Notes under the pieces: model-generated
Told to the model about the DNA's origin: nothing
What the model saw: the letters and a program-made list of their open reading frames with translations, nothing else
Databases searched by the model: none
In this document: positions 53,944-62,327 of the stretch, piece after piece
How the letters are laid out: every line of letters begins with the position of its first letter
Numbering within the stretch: position 1 is the stretch's first letter
IMG/VR virus record: IMGVR_UViG_3300049740_003016
Coordinates: 97,236-161,235 of that record
Reading direction: 5' to 3' (one strand)
Source of the DNA: a virus
DNA: 64,000 nt
Made by a program: the position numbers and the translations under genes

Positions 53944-55107
53944 ATGGCAAGAAAAAAAGAAGTAAAATCGACAAGCAAATCAGAAGATTTAGCATCTGTG
54001 TTAGCAGAAAGTTTAAACTCAGCATATAAAGATGAAGGTAAAGTAGCATTCTTTCTCAACGAGGGTGATGATCCATCGTTGATTTCCGACTGGATTCCAA
54101 CAGGTAGTAGTTTACTTGATCTGGCAATTTCAAATCGTCCGAATGGTGGAATTCCTGTGGGACGAATTACCGAAGTAACTGGACTAGAACAAAGTGGTAA
54201 AAGTTTGTTGTGTGGTCACATTCTTGCGGAAACTCAAAAGAAGGGAGGTGTTGCAGTGTATATTGACACGGAAACAAGTGTTAGTATTGAATATTTAACT
54301 GCTATTGGTGTTGATACAACTCAGTTGTTGTATGTTCATGTAGATACCGTAGAAGACATTTTTGCAACGATAGATAATATCATCGCAACAATTCGCAAAA
54401 GCAATAAAGATAGACTCGTTACTATTGTAACTGATAGTGTTGCAGCCGCATCAACAAAAGTAGAAATGTCAGCAGATTATAGCAAAGATGGATTTGCAAC
54501 GACCAAAGCAATTTTGATTAGTAAAGCAATGCGTAAGTTAACTTCAACAATTGGACGTCAAAGAATTGCATTAGTATTCACCAACCAACTTCGTCAAAAG
54601 ATGGGAGTTATGTTTGGTGATCCGTGGACAACAAGTGGTGGTAAAGCATTGGCATTCCACGCAAGTGTCCGTCTTCGTTTAAAGAATCTTGGACAAATCA
54701 AACAAGGTTCTACAACTGATGTAATTGGAAATAAATGCGAAGCAACAATCGTTAAGAATCGTATGGGTCCTCCCCAAAGAAAAGCAGCCTTTGAAATTTA
54801 TTTCAATCGTGGTATTGATGATTTAGGGAGTTGGATTACCACACTTAAAACTCATAAAGTATTTAAGCAAGGTGGTGCATACTACACTTATACTGATTCT
54901 AAAGAAAATGAACACAAGTTTATGGCAAAAGAATTTCCAACTTTGTTAGCAGAAAATCCTGATTTAAAAGAGGAATTGTATACTCAAATATGCGACAAAG
55001 TGGTTATGCAGTATGAATCTGCAAATAGTGTCATTGACGAAGACGTTGAATTTGAAGATAACGATACAATTGCTGAACAAGAATTAGCATCTGTATCCGA
55101 TGAGTGA
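53944..55107 (+). CDS. uvsX: RecA-like recombinase (UvsX)
   Basis: Strand-exchange protein for recombination-dependent replication. ATG 53944 is chosen; the longer frame from TTG 53905 would begin inside the hairpin. Residues 80-88 are Walker A GLEQSGKSL (K86), TIVTDSVAA (D164) is the Walker B strand, and TNQLRQKMGVMFGDPWTTSG is the L2-like region of the RecA family. The protein is 387 residues, close to T4 UvsX (391). The C-terminus is acidic. It overlaps the FEN-like gene by 8 bases. Identification is firm. Confidence 0.93.
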   Translation: MARKKEVKSTSKSEDLASVLAESLNSAYKDEGKVAFFLNEGDDPSLISDWIPTGSSLLDLAISNRPNGGIPVGRITEVTGLEQSGKSLLCGHILAETQKKGGVAVYIDTETSVSIEYLTAIGVDTTQLLYVHVDTVEDIFATIDNIIATIRKSNKDRLVTIVTDSVAAASTKVEMSADYSKDGFATTKAILISKAMRKLTSTIGRQRIALVFTNQLRQKMGVMFGDPWTTSGGKALAFHASVRLRLKNLGQIKQGSTTDVIGNKCEATIVKNRMGPPQRKAAFEIYFNRGIDDLGSWITTLKTHKVFKQGGAYYTYTDSKENEHKFMAKEFPTLLAENPDLKEELYTQICDKVVMQYESANSVIDEDVEFEDNDTIAEQELASVSDE

Positions 55108-56179
55108 TAAACGCAAAATATTCAGTTTATTTCAAGAGTTTTCAAAAGAGCAGAAAACTGAACTAGAAGTAGATAGAGATATAAATTCCGATGTACTTTT
55201 AGTGGATGGAATGAATACATTCATGCGTGTGTGGAGTATGTATCCAACTACAAATGAAAACGGAGATCATATCGGTGGTTACACCGGATTTCTAAAAAGT
55301 ATTGGTCATGCTATTCGTTTAAGAAAACCTACACGATGTATTGTTGTGTTTGATGGAAAGGGTGGTAGTACACGTAGAAGAAAAATATTTCCAGACTACA
55401 AAATGAAAAAGAATGTTCGGTTTAGGGTAAACCGTGCGTTGAGTTTGGATATGGATCAAACTGAAGAATCAAGTTCGATGAAGTATCAGATTGTGAAACT
55501 CATTGAATATCTTAATATGCTTCCTGTTACAACGATTTGCATGGACAATGTAGAAGCAGATGATGTCATGGCATTACTTGCTCGTTCTTATTTCAGTGGT
55601 CTTGGTAAAAAGTGTACTATAATGAGTACCGATAAAGATTTTCTTCAACTTGTAGACGAAGATGTTACTGTTTATAGTCCAACTAAAAGAACGGTTTACA
55701 CTCCTGAAAAAGTATCACTTGAATATGGAATACATCCTAATAACTTTTTATTGTATAGAACAATAGACGGAGACCGTGGAGATAATATAGATGGAATGAA
55801 AGGTGTTGGTGAGAAAAAACTAAAAACTGCATTTCCTGAATTATCAACCGAAGCAAAATTATCAGTTGATGATTTACTAAAAATTTCCGAAGAAAAGAAA
55901 AAAGAAATGCCATTGTATAAAAATTTTCTAAAAGAAGAAAATCAAAGTTTGTTAAAACGAAATTACGATTTAATGCAATTGGTAGATTCTATTCTTCCTG
56001 CAAGTATGCAGACAAAAATATTCGACCACGTCGATTCACCTGTAACAGAATTAAACAAGTTTGAATTTAGTAAAAAATTTGCTGAAGATCAACTATGGGC
56101 TGCGTTTCCAAACCACCACACTTGGTTAATGGAAACGTGGACAATTCTGAATAACTATGCGATTTCTTCACAATCGTAA
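55100..56179 (+). CDS. rnh: 5'-3' exonuclease/flap endonuclease (RNase H-like)
   Basis: Removes RNA primers and flaps. The acidic active-site strands are visible: LLVDGMNTFMRVW, CIVVFDGKGGSTRRRKIFPD, DNVEADDVMALLAR and MSTDKDFLQLVDED, followed by the helix-three-turn-helix DGDRGDNIDGMKGVGEKKL that binds DNA. Length is 359 residues against 305 in T4 RNase H. It overlaps uvsX, so replication and recombination functions are coupled. Confidence 0.92.
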   Translation: MSDKRKIFSLFQEFSKEQKTELEVDRDINSDVLLVDGMNTFMRVWSMYPTTNENGDHIGGYTGFLKSIGHAIRLRKPTRCIVVFDGKGGSTRRRKIFPDYKMKKNVRFRVNRALSLDMDQTEESSSMKYQIVKLIEYLNMLPVTTICMDNVEADDVMALLARSYFSGLGKKCTIMSTDKDFLQLVDEDVTVYSPTKRTVYTPEKVSLEYGIHPNNFLLYRTIDGDRGDNIDGMKGVGEKKLKTAFPELSTEAKLSVDDLLKISEEKKKEMPLYKNFLKEENQSLLKRNYDLMQLVDSILPASMQTKIFDHVDSPVTELNKFEFSKKFAEDQLWAAFPNHHTWLMETWTILNNYAISSQS

Positions 56180-56196
56180 TTTTTTTAAAAAAAGTC

Positions 56197-56225
56197 TTGA
56201 TTGGATTCCAATCATTTGATAATCT
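56197..56225 (+). promoter_or_regulatory. sigma70-like promoter of helicase gene
   Basis: TTGATT (56197-56202), 17 bases, TAATCT (56220-56225). ATG 56236 is ten bases beyond the -10, leaving almost no leader. Confidence 0.5.
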
Positions 56226-56235
56226 ATTTTAATAT

Positions 56236-57648
56236 ATGACGGAGACAAATAATAATGTAGATACTTTACAAAAGTTCGGTACTGCATTTCAAAGTAAAAC
56301 CATTCGTGCTTTAATTGACGATAAAAAGTTCTTAGAAAGAACTCACGATATTATTGAAACTGAATATTGGGAAAGTGAAGCACATAAATGGATTGTAGAT
56401 GAAATTTTAACGCACTACGATAAGTATAAAAGAACAACTACACTTGATGTATTTAAAATTAAGTGCGATGATGTAAACATTGATTCATTAAAGGCTGCAA
56501 TCATTGATCAACTTAGAAGCATATTCACGCAGGTTGACACAAATGATGCGGAGTTTGTTAAAAATGAGTTTTTAAACTTTTGTAAAAATCAAAAACTTAA
56601 AAATGCAATTATGCAAAGTGTTGACTTTCTTAAAGGTGGTCAATACGACTCTATTAAACGAATTGTAGATGATGCACTCAAAGCAGGAACTGAACGTGAT
56701 ATTGGTCACGATTATGCACGTGACATTGATTTAAGAATGTCAGAAACTGCACGGGATACCATCAATACAGGTTGGGAAGTAATCGATGATTTGACTAATG
56801 GTGGATTGGGACCCGGAGAACTTGGTGTTATTATCAGTAGTGCAGGAGGTGGTAAAAGTTGGTGTTTGGCATCACTTGGTAAATCAGCAATGCAAAGTGG
56901 TAAAAATGTATTGCATTATACTTTAGAACTTAATGAGTGTTATGTTGGACTTCGTTACGATAGTTGTTTCACAGGAATTCCGTTCCAAGATATTACGGAC
57001 TACGAAGAAAAAGTTAAGAATGTAGTTTCAACTATTAAAGGAAAACTTCTTATTAAAGAATATCCAACAAAAAGTGTAGGAGTTAGTACAATTCTTGCAC
57101 ACGCAAATTTAGCAAATACAATGGGATATCCTGTTGATATGGTGGTAATTGATTATGCAGATATTTTATCTCCGGGTAAAGTGTCTAATAATGCAAATAC
57201 CTATGTAGAACAAGGTGGTATTTATGAGGACTTACGAGGCCTTGCGGGCGAACTCGGAGTACCTGTATGGACGGCATCTCAAGCAAGTCGTTCGTCATTG
57301 GATGATAATATTATTGAAGCACAAAAAGTTGCGGATAGTTATCGGAAAATAATGACGGCAGACTTTGTTATAAGTTTGTCGAGAAAGGCAACTGACAAGG
57401 TTAGTAATACAGGAAGATTTCATGTTATCAAAAATCGTTTTGGGGCAGATGGCATGACTTTTCCAAGTAGAGTAGACACATCTTCGGGTGTTATTGAAAT
57501 ATATGATGAGCAAAGTACAAAGGGTGCGGAAATAATGGTGGAAATGAATGATTCCGAGAATGGTGCAAAGAATCTTTTAAAATCCAAGTACGACCAAATG
57601 AACAATAAAAATTCATATAATAACGAAGATAGTGTTGATATTGGTTAA
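56236..57648 (+). CDS. 41: replicative DNA helicase (DnaB/gp41-like)
   Basis: Hexameric helicase of the fork. The N-terminal helical domain covers residues 1-150. The RecA-like motor has Walker A SSAGGGKSW (K207), VVIDYADIL for Walker B, TASQASRSSLDDN and the C-terminal VIKNRFGADGMTF segment of DnaB-type helicases. Length 470 residues equals T4 gp41 (475). No primase gene is in the window. Confidence 0.92.
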   Translation: MTETNNNVDTLQKFGTAFQSKTIRALIDDKKFLERTHDIIETEYWESEAHKWIVDEILTHYDKYKRTTTLDVFKIKCDDVNIDSLKAAIIDQLRSIFTQVDTNDAEFVKNEFLNFCKNQKLKNAIMQSVDFLKGGQYDSIKRIVDDALKAGTERDIGHDYARDIDLRMSETARDTINTGWEVIDDLTNGGLGPGELGVIISSAGGGKSWCLASLGKSAMQSGKNVLHYTLELNECYVGLRYDSCFTGIPFQDITDYEEKVKNVVSTIKGKLLIKEYPTKSVGVSTILAHANLANTMGYPVDMVVIDYADILSPGKVSNNANTYVEQGGIYEDLRGLAGELGVPVWTASQASRSSLDDNIIEAQKVADSYRKIMTADFVISLSRKATDKVSNTGRFHVIKNRFGADGMTFPSRVDTSSGVIEIYDEQSTKGAEIMVEMNDSENGAKNLLKSKYDQMNNKNSYNNEDSVDIG

Positions 57649-57694
57649 AAAATTCTGTATATATAGTATGTATGTTTACGCAGAAATTCGTAAA

Positions 57695-57704
57695 TATATT
57701 TATA
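57695..57704 (+). promoter_or_regulatory. late-promoter-like motif upstream of nrdA
   Basis: TATATTTATA follows a short inverted repeat TTTACG/CGTAAA (57675-57694) in the gap between helicase and nrdA; the nrdA GTG has AAAGGT upstream. Confidence 0.35.
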
Positions 57705-57750
57705 TAATTAAATTATAATGTTAATATAAAAATCTAACAAAAGGTTACAA

Positions 57751-60234
57751 GTGAAAGTAAAAAAAAGAAACGGCAGATTAGAAGACTTCAATGTTGATAA
57801 AATCAACAAATGTGCTGAGAGGGCCTCGAAAAATTTAGATAACGTTAGTGCAAGTGAAGTTTTGATTGATGCCAAAATCAAGTTGTATGATAAAGTTACA
57901 ACGGTAGAAATAGACAAATCACTTATTATGAGTGCGAGGTCTAAAATTGAGTTTGAACCGAATTATGCTTATATGGCTGCGAGAATGCTTCTTAATACAA
58001 TTTACAAAGAAGTTTTTGGTGAGGGAGTAGATAGTGATGCTTTTGAACTTCAGTATCGTAAAAGTTTTATTACGAATATGCGTAGATTAGTCCGTGAAGA
58101 AATTCTCAATGAAGAACTTCTTGAGTGTTTTGATTTACGTGAATTGAGTGATAAACTTAATATTGAACGAGAAAAGGATTGGAAGTATCTTGGTATTCAA
58201 ACGATATACGATAGGTATCTTCTTCACATAAACAATCGTAGAATGGAAACACCACAAGCAATGTGGATGCGTATTGCTATGGGTCTTGCGTTGAATGAGA
58301 AACCTGAAGAACGTCAAGCATATGCAATTAAGTTTTATGAAACACTTAGTTGCTTTGACGTAGTAAGTTCCACACCAACTTTATTTAATAGTGGAACAAC
58401 TCATAGTCAGTTGAGTAGTTGTTATCTAAATACTTTTGATGATTCTATTGATGGAATATTTGATGGAATTTGGCAAGAAGCAAGAAAAAGTAAGTTTGCA
58501 GGAGGCCTTGGATTTGATATTACCAATTTCCGTGCAAGAGGAAGTTATATCAAAGGAACAAACGGAATCAACCAAGGACCAGTTTACTTTTGGAAACTTT
58601 ACAATGATATGCTCGTTGCAGTTAATCAAGGTGGTAAAAGAAAAGGTGCAGGATGTGCATATCTTGAAACCTGGCACGCAGATATTGAAGACTTTTTGGC
58701 ATTAAGAAAAACTGTAGGTGATGACAGAATGCGTTGTCACGATATGAATACTGCAAATTGGATTCCTGATTTGTTTATGAAGCAAGTTGAATCAGACGGT
58801 CCTTGGTATTTGTTTAGTCCAAATGAAACACCTGAGTTGCACGAAATTTTTGGTGAAAAATTTGAAAAGAAGTATTGGAAGTATGTTAAAAAAGGTCAAG
58901 AAGGTGAACTTAGTGTTTTTCGTGAAGTAAAAGCAAAAGACCTTTGGAAGAAGATGTTGAAAAGTATTTTTGAAACAGGACATCCTTGGGTTACATTCAA
59001 AGACCCAAGTAACATTCGTTATAGCAATCAACACGAAGGAACGGTTCATAGTAGCAATCTGTGTACAGAAATTCTTCTTCACACAAAACCAACTATTCAC
59101 GACAACGAAGGAACTCGTTCCGTAAAAGAGTATGGAGAAACTGCAACTTGTAATTTAGCAAGTGTGAATTTGAAACGACACGTTGATGTAAACAAACACG
59201 GAGAAAAATCTATTGATTACAAAAAACTTGAAAGTAGTGTAAAAACTGCAATGCGTATGTTGGATAATGTCATTGATCTTAATTATTATCCGACTGAAGA
59301 ATCACGTAAAAGTAATATGAATCATCGTCCTGTTGGTCTTGGAACAATGGGTTGGCACGATATGTTTTATGAGTTTAATGTTAATTACGAAAGTGATGAT
59401 GCGATTCGTATTTCCGATGAAATTTACGAAAACATTTCTTATTTCGCAATTGAAGCATCTTCTGATATGGCACTTGATCGTGAAACTTATAGTTCATATT
59501 CAGGAAGTCTTTGGAGTCAAGGAACATTTCCAATTGATACTTGGAAGCAAGTGATGAAACTTCGTGGTAATTCCGATGAAGTTGAACTTAGAAAAGATTG
59601 GGATGCTCTTAAAAAGAAAGTTGCTAATCAAGGAATGCGTAATTCCAATACAATGGCAATCGCACCAACTGCAACAATCAGTTACATCGCAGGATGTTCA
59701 CAAAGCATTGAACCAAACTTCGGTGTTATTTTCGTATACTCTACATTAAGTGGTGAATTCACAATGATGAATGAATATTTTGTCAACGATATGAAAGCAG
59801 AAGGATTGTGGACAAAAGAACTTGCTAACTTAGTTAAAAGTGTAGATGGAGATTTACAGAAACTTAATGGGGCAATTCCACCTTGGATTAAAGACAAGTA
59901 TAAAACTGCATTTCAACAAGATCAATTTAAACTTATTGATTGTGCAGCCTCTCGTCAAAAGTGGATTGACCAAGGACAAAGTCTAAATCTTTACAACGAC
60001 AAAAGTAGTATGAAGTTTCTTAACGATGTTTATTTCCACGCATGGAAAAGTGGTTTGAAGACAACTTATTATCTTCGTAATCTGGCTGCAAGTGCCGTTG
60101 AGAAAAGCACAGGAGTTAATGTAGAAGAGCAAACGACTGAAACTGAAAATGAAGAATCAGAGGGTGAACCATCTCCATCACTATGTAGTTTAGAAGCAAA
60201 AATGCGTGGGGAAGTCTGCGAAAGTTGTCAATAA
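57751..60234 (+). CDS. nrdA: ribonucleoside-diphosphate reductase large subunit
   Basis: Class I R1 subunit that reduces ribonucleotides to deoxyribonucleotides. The N-terminal KVKKRNGRLEDFNVDKINKC is an ATP-cone. Active-site residues are all present: SSCYL (C224) and TCNLAS (C467) as the redox pair, and SNLCTE (N436, C438, E440) for the radical mechanism. FAGGLGFDITNFRARGS and GGKRKGAGCAYLETWH are typical R1 segments, and the C-terminal VCESCQ supplies the thioredoxin-accessible Cys pair. It is 827 residues against 754 in T4. The GTG start is supported by AAAGGT nine bases upstream. nrdB lies 2.1 kb downstream, with a cassette of envelope genes between. Confidence 0.95.
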   Translation: MKVKKRNGRLEDFNVDKINKCAERASKNLDNVSASEVLIDAKIKLYDKVTTVEIDKSLIMSARSKIEFEPNYAYMAARMLLNTIYKEVFGEGVDSDAFELQYRKSFITNMRRLVREEILNEELLECFDLRELSDKLNIEREKDWKYLGIQTIYDRYLLHINNRRMETPQAMWMRIAMGLALNEKPEERQAYAIKFYETLSCFDVVSSTPTLFNSGTTHSQLSSCYLNTFDDSIDGIFDGIWQEARKSKFAGGLGFDITNFRARGSYIKGTNGINQGPVYFWKLYNDMLVAVNQGGKRKGAGCAYLETWHADIEDFLALRKTVGDDRMRCHDMNTANWIPDLFMKQVESDGPWYLFSPNETPELHEIFGEKFEKKYWKYVKKGQEGELSVFREVKAKDLWKKMLKSIFETGHPWVTFKDPSNIRYSNQHEGTVHSSNLCTEILLHTKPTIHDNEGTRSVKEYGETATCNLASVNLKRHVDVNKHGEKSIDYKKLESSVKTAMRMLDNVIDLNYYPTEESRKSNMNHRPVGLGTMGWHDMFYEFNVNYESDDAIRISDEIYENISYFAIEASSDMALDRETYSSYSGSLWSQGTFPIDTWKQVMKLRGNSDEVELRKDWDALKKKVANQGMRNSNTMAIAPTATISYIAGCSQSIEPNFGVIFVYSTLSGEFTMMNEYFVNDMKAEGLWTKELANLVKSVDGDLQKLNGAIPPWIKDKYKTAFQQDQFKLIDCAASRQKWIDQGQSLNLYNDKSSMKFLNDVYFHAWKSGLKTTYYLRNLAASAVEKSTGVNVEEQTTETENEESEGEPSPSLCSLEAKMRGEVCESCQ

Positions 60235-60244
60235 TTTAATGTAA

Positions 60245-60273
60245 TTGACTTAAAACCTTTATTGGGGTAATAT
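60245..60273 (+). promoter_or_regulatory. sigma70-like promoter of protease gene
   Basis: TTGACT (60245-60250), 17 bases, TAATAT (60268-60273). The leader includes AGGAGGG, the strongest Shine-Dalgarno in the window, before ATG 60317. Confidence 0.65.
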
Positions 60274-60316
60274 ATATGAATATATTATTAACCAATCAAC
60301 CCAGGAGGGTAAACCA

Positions 60317-61345
60317 ATGAATTCAAGCAAGATTTTCGCAATCGTGGCCTTTATGGCAATCTCCGTCAATGTTATTTTCGGAGCACCAAATCACAAACAA
60401 TTAAGGGAAGTTGCGGATCACTTGCAAGATGTATCGGTTACAATAAAAGCAAAAGCACGATATAGTAGTTCAGAAGGTTCTGGTGCAATGATTATCCGTG
60501 AAGTTGACGGAAAAAAAGTTACATTTGTTTGGACGGCTGCTCATGTTGTAGATAATCTTCGTAAAGTTCGTAGTGTCATTGAAGGTGGTGCTCCTGTAAA
60601 GATCGTTGAATTTGATGATGCATCAATTGTAAAAGAACTTGTGGAAAAAGGTCGTAGAGTTGGTGAAATGAAAATGGATGCTAAGATCATCAAGTATTCA
60701 AATGCTGACGATGGACACGATTTGGCACTTCTTATGGTTCGTGCAAAAGACTACGCAAAAGACGGAGTTGATTTTTATCTCAAAGAAGATAACGACAGAA
60801 TAATTCCAATTGGAACTGATTTATTCCACGTTGGTTCATTGCTTGGTCAAATGGGTGCTAATTCAATGACAACTGGAATTATTTCACAAGTCGGAAGAAC
60901 TCTTGATAAATTTGAATACGATCAAACAACCGTTACTGCTTTTCCAGGAAGTTCTGGAGGTGGAGTTTATTTGCAAAACGGACAATATGTAGGAATGATT
61001 GTTCGTGGTGCAGGTGAAGGATTTAATTTGATGGTCCCTGTACGAAGAATGATTCGTTGGGCAGAAAAGAATGACATTATGTGGGCAATTGATCCTAAAG
61101 TTGAAATGCCACCTATGGACGAAATTCTAAGTATGCAAATTGAAGACACCGGAGTCATTCGCAAGAATGATGACGAAGACGAAGACGAGTATAGCATAAA
61201 GTCTGCGTTTCCATATAGAATTAAAACTGAGTATAAATTTGACAATAAATTATTAAATGGATTTGATAAATCTGAAGAGTTTGGAAAAGAATTAAAGATT
61301 ATGCCATTTGATGGAATGAGTCCTTACAAGATTGAGCATAGATAA
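60317..61345 (+). CDS. secreted trypsin-like serine protease
   Basis: A signal peptide (KIFAIVAFMAISVNVIFGA, cleavage predicted after A23) directs it to the periplasm. The chymotrypsin/HtrA-type triad is complete: WTAAHVVD (H76), GHDLALL (D135) and FPGSSGGG (S213). Spacing is normal. The remaining C-terminus (about 270-342) has an acidic DDEDEDEYS stretch and no PDZ domain. Possible jobs are degradation of periplasmic or exported host proteins, or processing of a phage envelope factor. It has a promoter and a strong Shine-Dalgarno of its own and is translationally coupled (TAATG) to a lipoprotein. Family is clear; purpose is inference. Confidence 0.85.
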   Translation: MNSSKIFAIVAFMAISVNVIFGAPNHKQLREVADHLQDVSVTIKAKARYSSSEGSGAMIIREVDGKKVTFVWTAAHVVDNLRKVRSVIEGGAPVKIVEFDDASIVKELVEKGRRVGEMKMDAKIIKYSNADDGHDLALLMVRAKDYAKDGVDFYLKEDNDRIIPIGTDLFHVGSLLGQMGANSMTTGIISQVGRTLDKFEYDQTTVTAFPGSSGGGVYLQNGQYVGMIVRGAGEGFNLMVPVRRMIRWAEKNDIMWAIDPKVEMPPMDEILSMQIEDTGVIRKNDDEDEDEYSIKSAFPYRIKTEYKFDNKLLNGFDKSEEFGKELKIMPFDGMSPYKIEHR

Positions 61346-61803
61346 TGCGTTTTTTTGTTAGGTTTTTAATTGTTACATATATTACTTTATTATCACCCTT
61401 GGTTACTTCGTGTGCCGAGGGTGATGGGTTTATAAAAGCACCACCTCCGAAAAACGAATTTAAAGGTTGGCAGACTTTAATTAATCCTGTGCTTCAAAAG
61501 TCATATGAGGAATATCAAAAAAATAAATTGTTAAAAGAGCAATTTGAAAAAGATATTAGAAGATATGGAACATTAACAAAAGATGATTTAAATCTTGCTA
61601 TGATGATACATCGTTTTAATTTAAAAAGAGGAGATGTTGACCAGTATACATACAATGAATGTACAAAATGGATGAAGATATATGAGACAGAAATCGAAAT
61701 TGCAAGGAAAAATTACGATGGTCCTGCGTATGTATTCTTTTTTGAAGAGTTTGTTAAATTAACTTTTATTCGTGCAGGTGTTGATAAACTGGGAACACTT
61801 TGA
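61345..61803 (+). CDS. predicted lipoprotein coupled to protease
   Basis: The N-terminus has a lipoprotein signal with lipobox LVTSC (Cys23). The mature 130 residues are charged and helical (LKEQFEKDIRRYG, ARKNYDGPAYVFFFEEFVKL). No family was recognised. Because its ATG overlaps the protease stop, the pair probably acts together in the envelope. Confidence 0.65.
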   Translation: MRFFVRFLIVTYITLLSPLVTSCAEGDGFIKAPPPKNEFKGWQTLINPVLQKSYEEYQKNKLLKEQFEKDIRRYGTLTKDDLNLAMMIHRFNLKRGDVDQYTYNECTKWMKIYETEIEIARKNYDGPAYVFFFEEFVKLTFIRAGVDKLGTL

Positions 61804-61811
61804 TATTTATA
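61802..61811 (+). promoter_or_regulatory. late-promoter-like motif of Cys-rich miniprotein
   Basis: GATATTTATA ends 3 bases before ATG 61815; no Shine-Dalgarno, as at other leaderless-type sites. Confidence 0.45.
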
Positions 61812-61814
61812 GAA

Positions 61815-61916
61815 ATGGAAACTTTGAAAAAAATATTATGTAAAATAAAATGTTTTTTTAGTCCTTGTTGTGATGATGAGAAAAAGTGCGATTGCAAGTG
61901 TCATAACAAAAACTAA
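61815..61916 (+). CDS. Cys-rich miniprotein, 33 aa
   Basis: A short frame preceded by the recurrent late-type motif. The product has seven Cys (positions 9, 13, 18, 19, 25, 27, 29) and a His30 in 33 residues, with SPCCDDEKKCDCKCH at the end. The pattern suggests metal binding or, if exported, disulfides; there is no signal peptide. It could also be untranslated, but the promoter motif placement and composition favour a gene. Confidence 0.45.
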   Translation: METLKKILCKIKCFFSPCCDDEKKCDCKCHNKN

Positions 61917-61925
61917 TTTAATTAC

Positions 61926-61954
61926 TTTACATCAATAATCATTTGTGGTATATT
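61926..61954 (+). promoter_or_regulatory. sigma70-like promoter of u-spanin-like gene
   Basis: TTTACA (61926-61931), 17 bases, TATATT (61949-61954); AAAGGAG precedes ATG 61978. Confidence 0.5.
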
Positions 61955-61977
61955 TCTTCTATTAAAGGAGAAATAAT

Positions 61978-62292
61978 ATGAAATACATTATATTCATGGT
62001 AACATTACTTGTGTCTTCGTGTGGGATCAAAGAAAAATTAGTAAATTGGAATAACTCAGACGCACTTGGAGTACCAAAGCAAAATACATCACTTGATAAA
62101 AGTGACCATACATCTGTAGACGGAATGCATACTTTAGACAATCAAAAAATAATTGAAACTACATATACAGAACAATCAACTGATGTTGATGATGAAACTA
62201 ATTATTATTTTTATTTGATTCCGTTTGTTATTTTGAGTATACTTGCGTTTTTAGTATTTCGTTTAAAAAAACAAAATATGAATTCATTATAA
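61978..62292 (+). CDS. candidate unimolecular spanin (lipoprotein with C-terminal membrane helix)
   Basis: The protein has a lipoprotein signal with lipobox LVSSC (Cys15), about 60 soluble residues, a single hydrophobic helix at about 76-94 (YYFYLIPFVILSILAFLVF) and a basic tail RLKK. This is the layout of u-spanins such as T1 gp11, which are anchored in both membranes and fuse them at lysis. No holin or endolysin gene is visible in the window, so the lysis role is not confirmed by neighbours. An ordinary membrane-anchored lipoprotein remains possible. Confidence 0.55.
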   Translation: MKYIIFMVTLLVSSCGIKEKLVNWNNSDALGVPKQNTSLDKSDHTSVDGMHTLDNQKIIETTYTEQSTDVDDETNYYFYLIPFVILSILAFLVFRLKKQNMNSL

Positions 62293-62327
62293 ACTTTATT
62301 TGAAATTAAATCGTTATATATATTGAT

